From Pseudomonas sp. R4-35-07 (GTDB lineage: Bacteria; Pseudomonadota; Gammaproteobacteria; Pseudomonadales; Pseudomonadaceae), in contig NZ_CP027732.1 of assembly GCF_003852235.1 (NCBI RefSeq), positions 3,596,001-3,660,000 of the forward strand: DNA of 64,000 bases, in the 5' to 3' direction. How positions within the stretch are numbered: the first letter of the stretch is position 1; each line of letters starts with the position of its first letter. A program made the position numbers and the translations under genes. Shown here in pieces: positions 30,061 through 39,084 of the stretch. A model generated the notes under the pieces. The model saw only the letters and a list, made by a program, of their open reading frames with translations, had not been told where the DNA came from and did no database searches.

Positions 30061-30222
30061 GGACGCCGACGAAGGCCCTGGCGAGCATGATGGCATCGTG
30101 ATCATCACAGCCGACAGTGGCGGTGCATGGTGGATATTCATGACCGGCCTCCCGTGATGCTGACGCCGGGCTTGGCGCGGGAATGGCTGGAACCGGCCAC
30201 GCCCAAGGAAACAAAGGGCTAG
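30061..30222 (+). pseudogene. 3' remnant of an SRAP (YedK/HMCES-type) gene
   Basis: One frame reads HDGIVIITADSGG and, after a frame change near 30125, another reads VDIHDRPPVMLTPGLAREWL and stops at 30222. The order TA...DIHDRxPV followed by an AREWL helix is the conserved C-terminus of SOS-response-associated peptidases, which crosslink to abasic sites in single-stranded DNA. The upstream three quarters of the gene are missing and there is no start. This is a fragment, probably cut off when the IS or island arrived. Confidence 0.55.
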
Positions 30223-30312
30223 CGCTCATTCAGCCAATCCCCACTCTTAACGTTTTTGATTTGGAGTTACAATCTGATAGCTCGACACTATTACAATAAA
30301 AAGTATAAGCCG

Positions 30313-31263
30313 CTATTTTCCACCCTTCACCTTCAAGACCCTATTTAAAATAAAACCAATGAATATAAAGTACGGCGCAAAACTCATGCTAAGAATCAAA
30401 TACTCATACCACGCACTCCAGCACAAACTATATTTTTTACATAAGTCAAGATTTTGTTCTGAAACATGCACCAGTACCAAAGGCAGCATTATACCTATCA
30501 CAATTAATGCCATCGTCGACATAAGCGCCACAATAGAATACCGCTTAAGAGGAAGCCTTTTATCCCATAGCTGACACTGCTGAAGCGAGGTGCGCAACTT
30601 CGGAACCAGAACTAAATATGTGTTGATAAGATCAATAAACCTGCTCAAGGTTTGGGAGTAATCAATAAATAACATTCCGTCACGACCTTCATAATCCTCA
30701 GTTTTTTTCGGGCCTTCCCCTCTATCAACTGACTCTCGAAACGCCTTCTCTTCCACTTGGAGGAAATGCAGCCTATTAGAGTCACACCTCACAGCTAGAT
30801 TTAACAACGCACTCTTATTTTTTTCCATAAAAACAGACATGCTTTGGAGCATATACATGAAGCCATCGCAATGATGACTATCATCCAACAGCAATTTAAA
30901 AAAACCTTTATCTTCATCATTAGAAAAGCGATATTTGAATAAAAGACTGCTTAGCACACTTAAAAAATCATACAACCTCTTAATCCCCTTCAAGGGATCA
31001 TAATCCTGGAGCAATTTGTTGCGAACATCCCATATCGAACTCCAATCTGGCTCCCCATCACTATGAAAATACGCTTCTGAAATTTTTATTCTATCAGCAT
31101 ACTGAGTGAGCTTTTTAAGCTCTTGTAGCGCCAGCTCCATCCGCTCTTCTGCTCCGTAATTTCGCTCAATTGAAAGCAGAGCATAGACACCAAACAGCGA
31201 ACCACCAAGACCAATAAACGTGGCGTGAAGCGCTGGTAAATCCTTTAAAATCGAATGATCCAT
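30313..31263 (-). CDS. unknown AT-rich membrane protein
   Basis: I do not recognise this 316-residue protein. It has a hydrophobic N-terminal stretch (about residues 11-32, ATFIGLGGSLFGVYALLS), a long charged central region (35-225) and two C-terminal transmembrane helices (about 235-260 and 280-305) separated by a Cys-containing loop. The central part is mostly helical with possible coiled-coil segments such as RMELALQELKK. The ATG at 31263 has GGAG 6 bases upstream. Base composition is far more AT-rich than the flanking core genes, pointing to horizontal acquisition. No enzymatic motif is visible. Confidence 0.7.
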   Translation of the reverse strand: MDHSILKDLPALHATFIGLGGSLFGVYALLSIERNYGAEERMELALQELKKLTQYADRIKISEAYFHSDGEPDWSSIWDVRNKLLQDYDPLKGIKRLYDFLSVLSSLLFKYRFSNDEDKGFFKLLLDDSHHCDGFMYMLQSMSVFMEKNKSALLNLAVRCDSNRLHFLQVEEKAFRESVDRGEGPKKTEDYEGRDGMLFIDYSQTLSRFIDLINTYLVLVPKLRTSLQQCQLWDKRLPLKRYSIVALMSTMALIVIGIMLPLVLVHVSEQNLDLCKKYSLCWSAWYEYLILSMSFAPYFIFIGFILNRVLKVKGGK

Positions 31264-31518
31264 TCCATACTCCAACTTTGTGTATATTTAATACCTAGGC
31301 TAGCCCGCGAGCATATCTGCTATCCAGCTCGATACGCCTCATTTAAATCTCAAAATGTAAATAGATCATATTCTTATCTCAACACAGGCCTACCTATGCT
31401 GGGATGCTAATGGATTAAATATCGCTTTCTGTGCCCGACCTGAGCAATGAATGTCGCGGCTCGCGCGGCGCCTACGATCCCGTAGTGGGTCATGCCAGTA
31501 TTCAGTGCAGCAACAGCT

Positions 31519-32700
31519 CTACAATCCGACAACGCGATTTATAAATTTAATTCTTCTGAGCAACAATATAGCCAGATATGAAGCGACAAAAACAATTACA
31601 GAGAGCATGGGTATATTGATGTAAGGGGTACTGAACAACATCGGCAGCAGTGACTCAAGGGCGTTACCACACACATCTAAAAAAATCACATGAATCAAAT
31701 AAATACCAAAACTACATGCACTAACAGAAGAAACAAGACGATTAATATTTTTTTCTGGCTCAAGAACATATATGCCGGATAAAAATTTGATCCAAACAAA
31801 CCAAGACGCTGATGCAACGACAACCAGCGGAGAGAGATAACTATAAAAATCACCGACAAAAACACCGTCATTGTTTGCCGTCAAATAAGAAGTCATGCAT
31901 GTAATTATCGAAAAACAAATGAGCATGGATAACACGGCAATAACTGCATGATAAGACTTGTAGTCTTTCTTTCCAAGTAGATAACCAAGAACAAAATAAC
32001 CAATATAGCCAGAAACATAAGAAAAATCGAACTGCCATTTTACGCCAAAATACTTATCAACTAGCGGTGATACCGTCATAGACAAAAACCAAAGCGCACA
32101 GTAATACACCAGAACATTGTCATCACCTGAGGCGACAACAACTCTGAGCAAAGGCAAAAACATATAGCACCCGATTATTGCATACAGATACCACAGATGA
32201 TAACTAACGGGGGTAAAGATAAATTTACCGAAATTACCGAAATCGCTAAACTGCGAGCCTTGGTAGTATACTTTCCAGAACACATATATCACCGACCAAA
32301 AAACCAGAGGCCACAGGACCCTATTAATTCGCTTGGCAAAAAAAACGGAAACAGATTCACTCTTGCGTAAAAGCAGAAAACCAGAAGACATGAAAAACAA
32401 TGGTACGCATGAGCGAACAAACGAGTCGTAAATATTTGCGATATTCCATTCACTCTGCGATATCTCGCCTAACTGATAGAGATAGGGTGCAGCAACATGC
32501 AATACCACGACCATAGCTATCGCTGCAGCTTTTACATAATGCACCCACAGACACTGATCGTTTTTCAATTTAAACCACGCTATTGACTTTTTACGGCCAT
32601 GTGAAGACCGTGAGCTTGCCTTAAAAATCGCCTGAATCCAAGACACCAGGTGAGGTGAAAAGTCATTGCTCCTGTCCGCGTGAGCAGTCAAGGGATGCAT
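31519..32700 (-). CDS. acyltransferase-3 family membrane protein
   Basis: The 393-residue protein has about 10 transmembrane helices and the features of the OafA/WecH acyltransferase-3 family: the helix-1 histidine in AIAMVVVLHVAAP, the SSGFLLLRK stretch after helix 2, and the RINRVLWPLVFWS segment. These enzymes usually O-acetylate surface polysaccharide or peptidoglycan. About 45 soluble residues precede the first helix, so a later start, for example near KLKNDQCLWVHY, is possible. Like its neighbour it is AT-rich and probably acquired. No other polysaccharide gene is adjacent. Confidence 0.8.
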   Translation of the reverse strand: MHPLTAHADRSNDFSPHLVSWIQAIFKASSRSSHGRKKSIAWFKLKNDQCLWVHYVKAAAIAMVVVLHVAAPYLYQLGEISQSEWNIANIYDSFVRSCVPLFFMSSGFLLLRKSESVSVFFAKRINRVLWPLVFWSVIYVFWKVYYQGSQFSDFGNFGKFIFTPVSYHLWYLYAIIGCYMFLPLLRVVVASGDDNVLVYYCALWFLSMTVSPLVDKYFGVKWQFDFSYVSGYIGYFVLGYLLGKKDYKSYHAVIAVLSMLICFSIITCMTSYLTANNDGVFVGDFYSYLSPLVVVASASWFVWIKFLSGIYVLEPEKNINRLVSSVSACSFGIYLIHVIFLDVCGNALESLLPMLFSTPYINIPMLSVIVFVASYLAILLLRRIKFINRVVGL

Positions 32701-32820
32701 AACCCTATACTTACTTAGTTCTTCGGCACCGCTTCAGCAATCCACAAAGTTGGCAGAGATGCGGCCATGGCCGTAGCGCTCAATCGACGGACGGTTACTC
32801 TTCAGTGATGGCTGTGGGTA
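32701..32820. other. non-coding stretch upstream of the acyltransferase
   Basis: This piece holds the presumed promoter of the acyltransferase on the minus strand. A short open minus-strand stretch was seen (RPSIERYGHGRIS) but has no start or ribosome site and was not recognised. Base composition shifts back toward that of the core genome. Confidence 0.4.
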
Positions 32821-33012
32821 GTGGCGTTTCAATCTTCTGCATTTCGAGTCGCACGTCGATCCAGCTGTTCAGCGGCGCGCCTCGGCACTGCCTTCGTCAC
32901 GGGACAACTTGGACACAGAATCCCAGTACTGCTGACGACCTATGCGAAAGAGCTTTCATCAACGATGGTCTGGTTGACTGCTGGAAAGCTTGAGCAAAGC
33001 CTTGATTGGTAA
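32821..33012 (+). pseudogene. possible C-terminal remnant of a tyrosine recombinase (integrase)
   Basis: The frame reads VTGQLGHRIPVLLTTYAKEL before stopping at 33012. The pattern LGH followed after 8 residues by TYA is the conserved end of phage-type integrases, where the tyrosine is the nucleophile. An overlapping frame reads RHCLRHGTT, like the preceding HxLRH box, but the spacing is far too short, so sequence has been lost. It marks the right side of the AT-rich accessory segment. The match is short and the call tentative. Confidence 0.4.
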
Positions 33013-33163
33013 AAGCACGGTACAACCCTAACCAATCATCGGCTTACAGCCTTTATTTAAAGGCTCTCTATCGCTTTCTGATCCATACTCCTAAAATGTA
33101 ACGCCATTTGTCACCAAACCCGTTCCCAAACGGTACTTCTTACTTTTTAGCGAGTTCATCCGC

Positions 33164-34087
33164 GTGAAAATTCGTCTTTCCATTGTCAGCCTATTTTTTG
33201 CACTGACGGGCACCTTCGCAAACGCTGCCGAAACCACCTTGGCCCCGCGTGACGCCTCCAAACTGCAAATCGCCTCCGGCAGCGCCATGCTTGTGGATCT
33301 GCAGACCAACAAGGTCATCTATTCCAGCAACCCCGACGTGGTGGTCCCCATCGCTTCCGTCAGCAAGCTGATGACCGGCCTGATCGTGCTGGAAGCCAAG
33401 CAGGACATGGATGAATACATCGACATCAACATCACCGACACCCCGGAGATGAAGGGTGTGTTCTCCCGGGTGAAGATCGGCAGCCAAATGCCGCGCAAGG
33501 AAATGCTGCTGATCGCGCTGATGTCCTCGGAAAACCGCGCCGCCGCGAGCCTGGCCCACCATTACCCGGGCGGTTACGCGGCGTTCATTGCCGCGATGAA
33601 CGCCAAGGCCAAGGCGCTGGGCATGACCAGCACCCACTACGTGGAACCTACGGGACTGTCGATCCATAACGTGTCGACCGCCCGCGACCTGAGCAAACTG
33701 CTGGCATATGCGCGCAAGTTTCCGATGTTGAGCCAACTGAGTACCACCAAGGAAAAAACCGTGGCGTTCCGCAAGCCCAACTACACCCTGGGCTTCTCCA
33801 ACACCGACCATTTGATCAACCGGGCCAACTGGGACATCAAGCTGACCAAGACCGGTTTTACCAACCAGGCCGGGCATTGCCTGGTGCTGGTGACCAGCAT
33901 GGGTAACCGCCCGGTGTCGCTGGTGATCCTGGATGCTTTCGGCAAATTCACCCACTTCGCCGATGCCAGTCGTATTCGCAGCTGGGTCGAAACCGGCAAG
34001 GGCGGCGCGGTGCCGGATGTGGCGTTGCGCTACAAGGCTGACAAGAACCTGAAGAACCGTGCAGGTGTGACAGAAGTGCGCCGTTAA
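33164..34087 (+). CDS. pbpG: D-alanyl-D-alanine endopeptidase (PBP7/8)
   Basis: A 307-residue periplasmic enzyme with a signal peptide (cleavage near ANA-AET, residue 22). The active-site motifs of penicillin-binding proteins are complete: SxxK in ASVSKLMTG, SxN in MSSENRAA and KTG in [11 protein letters not shown]. PbpG cleaves D-Ala-meso-DAP crosslinks in peptidoglycan. The start is a GTG. An AGCCTTT/AAAGGCT hairpin lies upstream at about 33045-33063. The gene is followed by a REPIN that may act as its terminator. Confidence 0.93.
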   Translation: MKIRLSIVSLFFALTGTFANAAETTLAPRDASKLQIASGSAMLVDLQTNKVIYSSNPDVVVPIASVSKLMTGLIVLEAKQDMDEYIDINITDTPEMKGVFSRVKIGSQMPRKEMLLIALMSSENRAAASLAHHYPGGYAAFIAAMNAKAKALGMTSTHYVEPTGLSIHNVSTARDLSKLLAYARKFPMLSQLSTTKEKTVAFRKPNYTLGFSNTDHLINRANWDIKLTKTGFTNQAGHCLVLVTSMGNRPVSLVILDAFGKFTHFADASRIRSWVETGKGGAVPDVALRYKADKNLKNRAGVTEVRR

Positions 34088-34104
34088 AGAACACCGCAGA
34101 ACCC

Positions 34105-34211
34105 ATGTGGGAGGGGGGCTTGCTCCCGATAGCAGTGTGTCATTCACAGTATCAGTGACTGATCCACCGCTATCGGGAGCAAGTCGAATCGTCGCACCGC
34201 CCCTCCCACAT
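34105..34211. repeat. REPIN (two inverted REP sequences), variant right half
   Basis: A left REP, ATGTGGGAGGGGGGCTTGCTCCCGATAGC, spans roughly 34105-34133 (not quoted further). The right, inverted REP at 34169-34211 carries about 15 extra bases (TCGAATCGTCGCACC) between GAGCAAG and CCCCTCCC, so two REP subtypes are paired. It lies between the convergent genes pbpG and the C39-like lipoprotein gene. Confidence 0.85.
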
Positions 34212-34213
34212 TT

Positions 34214-34876
34214 TTATTTGTGTTCCGTCAGCACCTTGAGTGCTTGGGCCGCCGACTGCTCTTGCCCGGCCTGGGCCGTAGCATTCGCCGCCTCGCGCCA
34301 GCGCTGCGCATCCACATTCGCCGGCAACTGGCTCGGACGCTGGGTAAGAATCGCCCAATTCCCTGCGCTCTTCCACGCCGACTCAAAGTCGCTGAAGCCC
34401 ATCATCAATCGCCGCTCCCTGCCGGAACGCAACAGCACCGTGCTCTTCTGCTGGTTGAATCCCACCACCACGACATAGCGCGGGTCGGACCAGAAGCTTG
34501 AGTTGATCCGTGCCATCACCGGGTAACCCGCCGCCACCTGCGCCAGCACTGCGGTCAGCCTGGCCTCCAGTGGATACACCATCAGCCCGTATTCGCGCGC
34601 CAGCTTCTGCATGTTGCGCTCAAGGTCCGCTTCGGCGCCTGGCAAGTGCAGCGGCTTATCCAGCAACCCTGGTGTCATGACAATGCCTTGTTGCGACAGC
34701 ATGCTGGCCAGAGCCGTAGGACCGCTCTGATAAGCCTCGCTGCGAAAGGTCGGTACGCCGTTGAGTTCAACCCGCTCCGGCAGGCCGGGGAGTTTCGAAG
34801 GATGGCTGGAACAGGCCGTCAGCCCCAGGACGCAGGCCAGCAGGATGGATGCTTTAAGGTTCGACCGTAAGCGCAA
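34214..34876 (-). CDS. C39-peptidase-fold lipoprotein lacking catalytic Cys and His
   Basis: The 220-residue protein has a lipoprotein signal (lipobox LTAC, Cys22). Its body resembles the C39 cysteine peptidase fold: EAYQSGPTALASML corresponds to the family's YQCGPAALA motif but has Ser in place of the nucleophile, and DPRYVVVVGFNQ corresponds to the histidine strand (HYVVVxGY) but has no His. The only mature cysteine is the lipidated one. It is probably a periplasmic or outer-membrane binding protein derived from a peptidase. The start is TTG with GAGAG 7 bases upstream; no ATG precedes the signal. Confidence 0.7.
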   Translation of the reverse strand: MRLRSNLKASILLACVLGLTACSSHPSKLPGLPERVELNGVPTFRSEAYQSGPTALASMLSQQGIVMTPGLLDKPLHLPGAEADLERNMQKLAREYGLMVYPLEARLTAVLAQVAAGYPVMARINSSFWSDPRYVVVVGFNQQKSTVLLRSGRERRLMMGFSDFESAWKSAGNWAILTQRPSQLPANVDAQRWREAANATAQAGQEQSAAQALKVLTEHK

Positions 34877-35089
34877 TTTTTTACTCTCTTGATCAACTGC
34901 CGGTGAGGGCCCCGATCATAGGACGCTCTTGGGCGGGGGTATAGCCTTCAGCGTAGGTAAAACGCCGGCGATAGAGCAAACGAGTTGGACAGACACGACC
35001 ATTGGTCAATAGCAGGCAACCACCGGGTAGCTAGACTGTCCATTGGGAAGACTGTGTATAGACCCCGGATGGGGCGAAGGGAGGCCTGA

Positions 35090-35251
35090 ATGAGCCTTGC
35101 AACGACGATTTTCATGCTGATCTGCGGTTGGCTGGCGGTGGCCGCCGCCATGTTGTGGGGGGTCATGCGCGTGACCCGTCGCCATCATCACCCCCACGTC
35201 AAACCCACTGCGCCCGCCAAGCCGCGCAAGGCGACGGCGCATCATGCCTAG
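35090..35251 (+). CDS. 53-residue single-pass membrane protein with His-rich tail
   Basis: The small frame begins MSLATTIFMLICGWLAVAAA, one transmembrane helix of about 20 residues, and continues with a basic, histidine-rich tail (RRHHHPHVKP and AHHA at the end). A strong ribosome site, AAGGGAGG, lies 6 bases before the ATG. No homologue is recognised. The tail could bind metal or phospholipid, which is speculation. Its stop codon overlaps that of the convergent lipoprotein gene in a shared CTAG. Confidence 0.6.
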   Translation: MSLATTIFMLICGWLAVAAAMLWGVMRVTRRHHHPHVKPTAPAKPRKATAHHA

Positions 35252-35658
35252 CCCGGCATGCAGGTAAAATCCTGCGTGGCGGCAACCTCTTTGCCGTGCC
35301 CATCCTTGAGCGCTGCGCGCACAGTAGTCCCGAGGCTCGACTCCTCCAGGGTGTAATGCTCACCCGCCTTGAAATGCCTGTACTCGACCCGGCCCTGGCA
35401 GTCCTGCTGGTTATCGTCGCCGGGCTCTTCTTCAAACAGCGTCACGTCCAGGCGATGGTCCCCAGGGCTCACTTCAAAGTAGCGCCCGTCATCCACGCGC
35501 TGACCGTCGACGCGCTCGGCCAACAGGTCATTCGGTGCTTCTTCTTTCAAGCCGATCCAGGCTTCGCTCGGGTCGGCCTGGGGTATCGGGCCGGCACACG
35601 CCGACAACACCAAGGCGGCAGCCAGGACGGGAATCAACAACAGGGTTTTCGGTGACAT
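35248..35658 (-). CDS. small lipoprotein, function unknown
   Basis: A 136-residue protein with a lipoprotein signal ending in VLSAC (Cys18), so it is membrane-anchored and periplasmic or outer-membrane. The mature part is acidic and includes YFEVSPGDHRLDVTLF, a pattern like the PEGA-type beta domains that hold envelope proteins, and two further cysteines near DCQGR and FTCMPG that could form a disulfide. The ATG at 35658 is used; the frame is open upstream without a ribosome site. Function not known. Confidence 0.7.
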   Translation of the reverse strand: MSPKTLLLIPVLAAALVLSACAGPIPQADPSEAWIGLKEEAPNDLLAERVDGQRVDDGRYFEVSPGDHRLDVTLFEEEPGDDNQQDCQGRVEYRHFKAGEHYTLEESSLGTTVRAALKDGHGKEVAATQDFTCMPG

Positions 35659-35862
35659 GGCAGGGCTCCAAAGCACATCAGTAAAAAAGCGTATCCGATG
35701 GCTGACAAGCTTGAAGAGCTGCTGTTTGTAGAACAAATGAATACACATGAAAGGATCTTCAGCCGTTACCTAAATCTTCCTTCACCTGGCTGAAAGGTGC
35801 GTGTTAGGTGGGTCGGGCAAGACTGCCGGGGTTTGCAATCCTGCTCTTTCGGAGATCCACGC

Positions 35863-38800
35863 ATGCTCGGGCTGGTAAAGACCGCACTGCACAAGCCGTA
35901 CACCTTCATCGTGTTGGCCATTTTCATCTGCATCATCGGGCCGATGGCGGCCCTGCGTACGCCTACGGATGTGTTCCCCGATATCGGCATCCCGGTGGTC
36001 GCCGTGGTCTGGCAGTACAACGGCCTGTCGCCGGACGCCATGGCCGGGCGGGTGATCTACACCTACGAACGCTCCTTGAGCACCACCGTCAACGACATCG
36101 AACATATCGAATCCCAATCCCTGCCCGGCATGGGCATCGTCAAAATCTTCTTCCAACCCGGCGTGGATATCCGCACCGCCAACGCCCAGGTCACGGCGGT
36201 GTCACAGACCGTGCTCAAACAGATGCCACCGGGCATCACACCACCGCTGATCCTCAACTACAGCGCCTCCACCGTACCGATCCTGCAAATGGCGTTCTCC
36301 AGCCCGAGCTTGTCGGAAGCCAGAATCCGCGACCTGGTGCAGAACAATATCCGCCTGCCGCTGAGCGCCCTGCCCGGCCTGGCGATGCCCACGCCCATGG
36401 GCGGCAAGCAGCGCCAGATCACCCTCGATCTCGACCCCCAGGCCCTGGCCGCCAAAGGTTTGTCGGCCCAGGACGTCGGCAATGCCCTGGCGCTGCAGAA
36501 CCAGATCATCCCGGTGGGCACCGCCAAGCTCGGCCGCAACGAATACACGATTCTGCTGAACAACAGCCCCAAGGCGATCGATGAGCTCAATGACTTGCCG
36601 ATCAAGAACGTCGACGGCGCGATCATCACCATCGGCCAGGTCGCTCACGTGCGGGATGGCTCGCCACCGCAGACCAATATCGTGCGCGTCGACGGCCACC
36701 GCGCCGTGCTGATGCCGGCGTTGAAGAACGGCAGTATTTCCACTCTGTCGATCATCGACGGCATCCGCCAGATGCTGCCGCGCATCAACGAAACCCTGCC
36801 GCCGTCGCTGAAAACCTCACTGCTGGGCGACGCCTCGGTGTTCGTCAAGCAGTCGGTAGGCAGCGTGGCCCAGGAAGGCATCATCGCCGCCCTGCTGACC
36901 AGTGCGATGATCCTGCTGTTTCTCGGCAGCTGGCGCTCGACGCTGATCATCGCCGCGTCGATTCCCCTGGCGGTGCTGTCAGCCATTGCGCTGCTGGCGG
37001 TCAGCGGGCAAACCCTCAATGTGATGACCCTGGGCGGCCTGGCCCTGGCGGTGGGCATTCTGGTGGACGACGCCACGGTGACCATCGAAAACATCAACTG
37101 GCACCTGGAACAAGGCAAGGCGGTGAAGACGGCGATCCTCGACGGCGCCGCACAAATCGTCGGCCCGGCGTTCGTCTCGCTGCTGTGCATCTGCATCGTG
37201 TTCGTGCCGATGTTCTTGCTGCAAGGCATCGCCGGGTATCTGTTCCGGCCGATGGCGCTGGCGGTGATCTTTGCCATGGCCAGTTCATTCATTCTTTCGC
37301 GCACGCTGGTGCCGACACTGGCGATGTACCTGCTCAAGCCGCACACGCCGGAGCAAGGTGCAGGGCATCATCCGGAAGATGAATTCATCAATCACCATGA
37401 AGGTGATCAGCACAAGAAACCGCGCAATCGAGTGCTGCAAGCGGTGCTGAATTTCCAGCAGGGATTCGAGCGGCATTTCTCGAACATCCGTGACACCTAC
37501 CACGGCCTGCTGATACTCGCGCTGGGCGCGCGCAAACGCTTTATCGTCGGTTTTCTCGCCTGCGTGCTGGCCTCGTTCGTGTTGTTGCCGAGCCTGGGCC
37601 AGGATTTTTTCCCGGCGACCGATGCCGGTGCGCTGGCACTGCATGTGCGCCTGCCGCTGGGTACGCGCATCGAGGAAAGCGCCGCTGCGTTCGACCGCAT
37701 CGAAGCGCGGATTCGCGAAGTGATCCCGGCGCAAGAGCTGGACACCATCGTCGACAACATCGGCATCCCCCTCAGCGGCATCGACATGGCCTACAGCAGC
37801 AGCGGCACCATCGGCCCGCAGGACGGCGATATTCAGGTCACCCTGAAAAAGCACCACGCGCCCACCGCCGACTATGTCAAAAGACTGCGTGAAGCCCTGC
37901 CGCAAAGCTCCCCCGGCAGCCACTTCGCGTTTCTGCCGGCGGACATCAGCAGCCAGATCCTCAACTTCGGCGCGCCGGCACCGCTGGACGTGAAAATTTC
38001 CGGGCGCAGCGATGCCGAAAACCGCGCCTATGCGGTAGAGCTCGAACGCCGCCTGCAACACGTGCCCGGCATCGCCGACCTGCGCATTCAGCAATCCACC
38101 GGCTACCCGTCGCTGCAGGTGAATGTGGACCGCCTGCGCGCCAATGGCCTGGGCATCACCGAGAAAGACGTGACCAACAGCATGGTGGCCTCCCTCGCCG
38201 GCAGTTCCCAGGTGGCGCCGACGTTCTGGCTGAACCCGGCCAATGGCGTGTCCTACTCGATCGTCGCCGCAACGCCGCAATACCGCCTCGATAGCCTGCC
38301 TGCGCTGGAGGCGCTGCCGGTGACCGGTGCCGACGGCCAGTCGCAAATCCTCGGCGGCGTGGCGAGTATCTCGCGGGTACAAAGCCCGGCGGTGGTCACG
38401 CATTACAACATCGAACCTACCCTGGACCTGTACGCCAACGTGCAAGGCCGCGACCTCGGCGGCGTCGCCCGTGATGTGCAAAAAGTGCTGGATGACACCG
38501 CGTCCATGCGCCCTAAAGGCGCGACGATCAGCCTGCACGGGCAGATCGATGCGCTGCACGAGGCGTTCAGCGGCTTGAGCTTCGGCCTGCTCGGCGCGGT
38601 GGTGCTGATCTACTTGCTGATCGTGGTCAATTTCCAGTCCTGGGCCGACCCTTTCGTGATCATCACCGCGTTGCCTGCGGCACTGGCGGGGATCGTGTGG
38701 ATGCTGTTCCTCAGCGGCACCTCGTTATCGGTGCCGGCCCTCACCGGCGCGATCCTGTGCATGGGCGTGGCCACCGCCAACTCGATACTGGTGGTGAGCT

Positions 38801-39084
38801 TCTGCCGCGAACGCCTGGCCGAACACGGCGATGCCTTGAAAGCCGCCATGGAGGCCGGATACACGCGCTTTCGCCCGGTGTGCATGACCGCCCTGGCGAT
38901 GATCATCGGCATGCTGCCCCTGGCGCTCTCCGAGGAGCAGAACGCGCCGTTGGGCCGCGCCGTGATCGGCGGCTTGATCTTCGCCACCATCGCCACCTTG
39001 TTGTTTGTTCCCGTGGTTTTCAGCCTGGTCCACGGCCGTCACCCTACCCGCGCAACTGCTGGAGAAATGCCCCATGTCGTCTGA
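35863..39084 (+). CDS. RND efflux permease
   Basis: The 1073-residue protein is an inner-membrane RND pump: TM1 near the start, a large periplasmic loop, helices 2-6 with GGLALAVGILVDDATVTIEN (TM4, carrying the proton-relay aspartates), a second periplasmic loop and six C-terminal helices. It is homologous to AcrB/MexB but belongs to a more distant branch; the insert GHHPEDEFINHHEGDQHKK between the halves is His-rich. Substrates cannot be told. The ATG at 35863 follows GGAG. The adaptor gene overlaps its 3' end by 11 bp. Confidence 0.92.
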   Translation: MLGLVKTALHKPYTFIVLAIFICIIGPMAALRTPTDVFPDIGIPVVAVVWQYNGLSPDAMAGRVIYTYERSLSTTVNDIEHIESQSLPGMGIVKIFFQPGVDIRTANAQVTAVSQTVLKQMPPGITPPLILNYSASTVPILQMAFSSPSLSEARIRDLVQNNIRLPLSALPGLAMPTPMGGKQRQITLDLDPQALAAKGLSAQDVGNALALQNQIIPVGTAKLGRNEYTILLNNSPKAIDELNDLPIKNVDGAIITIGQVAHVRDGSPPQTNIVRVDGHRAVLMPALKNGSISTLSIIDGIRQMLPRINETLPPSLKTSLLGDASVFVKQSVGSVAQEGIIAALLTSAMILLFLGSWRSTLIIAASIPLAVLSAIALLAVSGQTLNVMTLGGLALAVGILVDDATVTIENINWHLEQGKAVKTAILDGAAQIVGPAFVSLLCICIVFVPMFLLQGIAGYLFRPMALAVIFAMASSFILSRTLVPTLAMYLLKPHTPEQGAGHHPEDEFINHHEGDQHKKPRNRVLQAVLNFQQGFERHFSNIRDTYHGLLILALGARKRFIVGFLACVLASFVLLPSLGQDFFPATDAGALALHVRLPLGTRIEESAAAFDRIEARIREVIPAQELDTIVDNIGIPLSGIDMAYSSSGTIGPQDGDIQVTLKKHHAPTADYVKRLREALPQSSPGSHFAFLPADISSQILNFGAPAPLDVKISGRSDAENRAYAVELERRLQHVPGIADLRIQQSTGYPSLQVNVDRLRANGLGITEKDVTNSMVASLAGSSQVAPTFWLNPANGVSYSIVAATPQYRLDSLPALEALPVTGADGQSQILGGVASISRVQSPAVVTHYNIEPTLDLYANVQGRDLGGVARDVQKVLDDTASMRPKGATISLHGQIDALHEAFSGLSFGLLGAVVLIYLLIVVNFQSWADPFVIITALPAALAGIVWMLFLSGTSLSVPALTGAILCMGVATANSILVVSFCRERLAEHGDALKAAMEAGYTRFRPVCMTALAMIIGMLPLALSEEQNAPLGRAVIGGLIFATIATLLFVPVVFSLVHGRHPTRATAGEMPHVV

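Noticed and set aside
32750..32820. Short minus-strand frame reading RPSIERYGHGRIS
   Set aside because: No start codon with a ribosome site and no family recognised; too short to support a gene or a named remnant.
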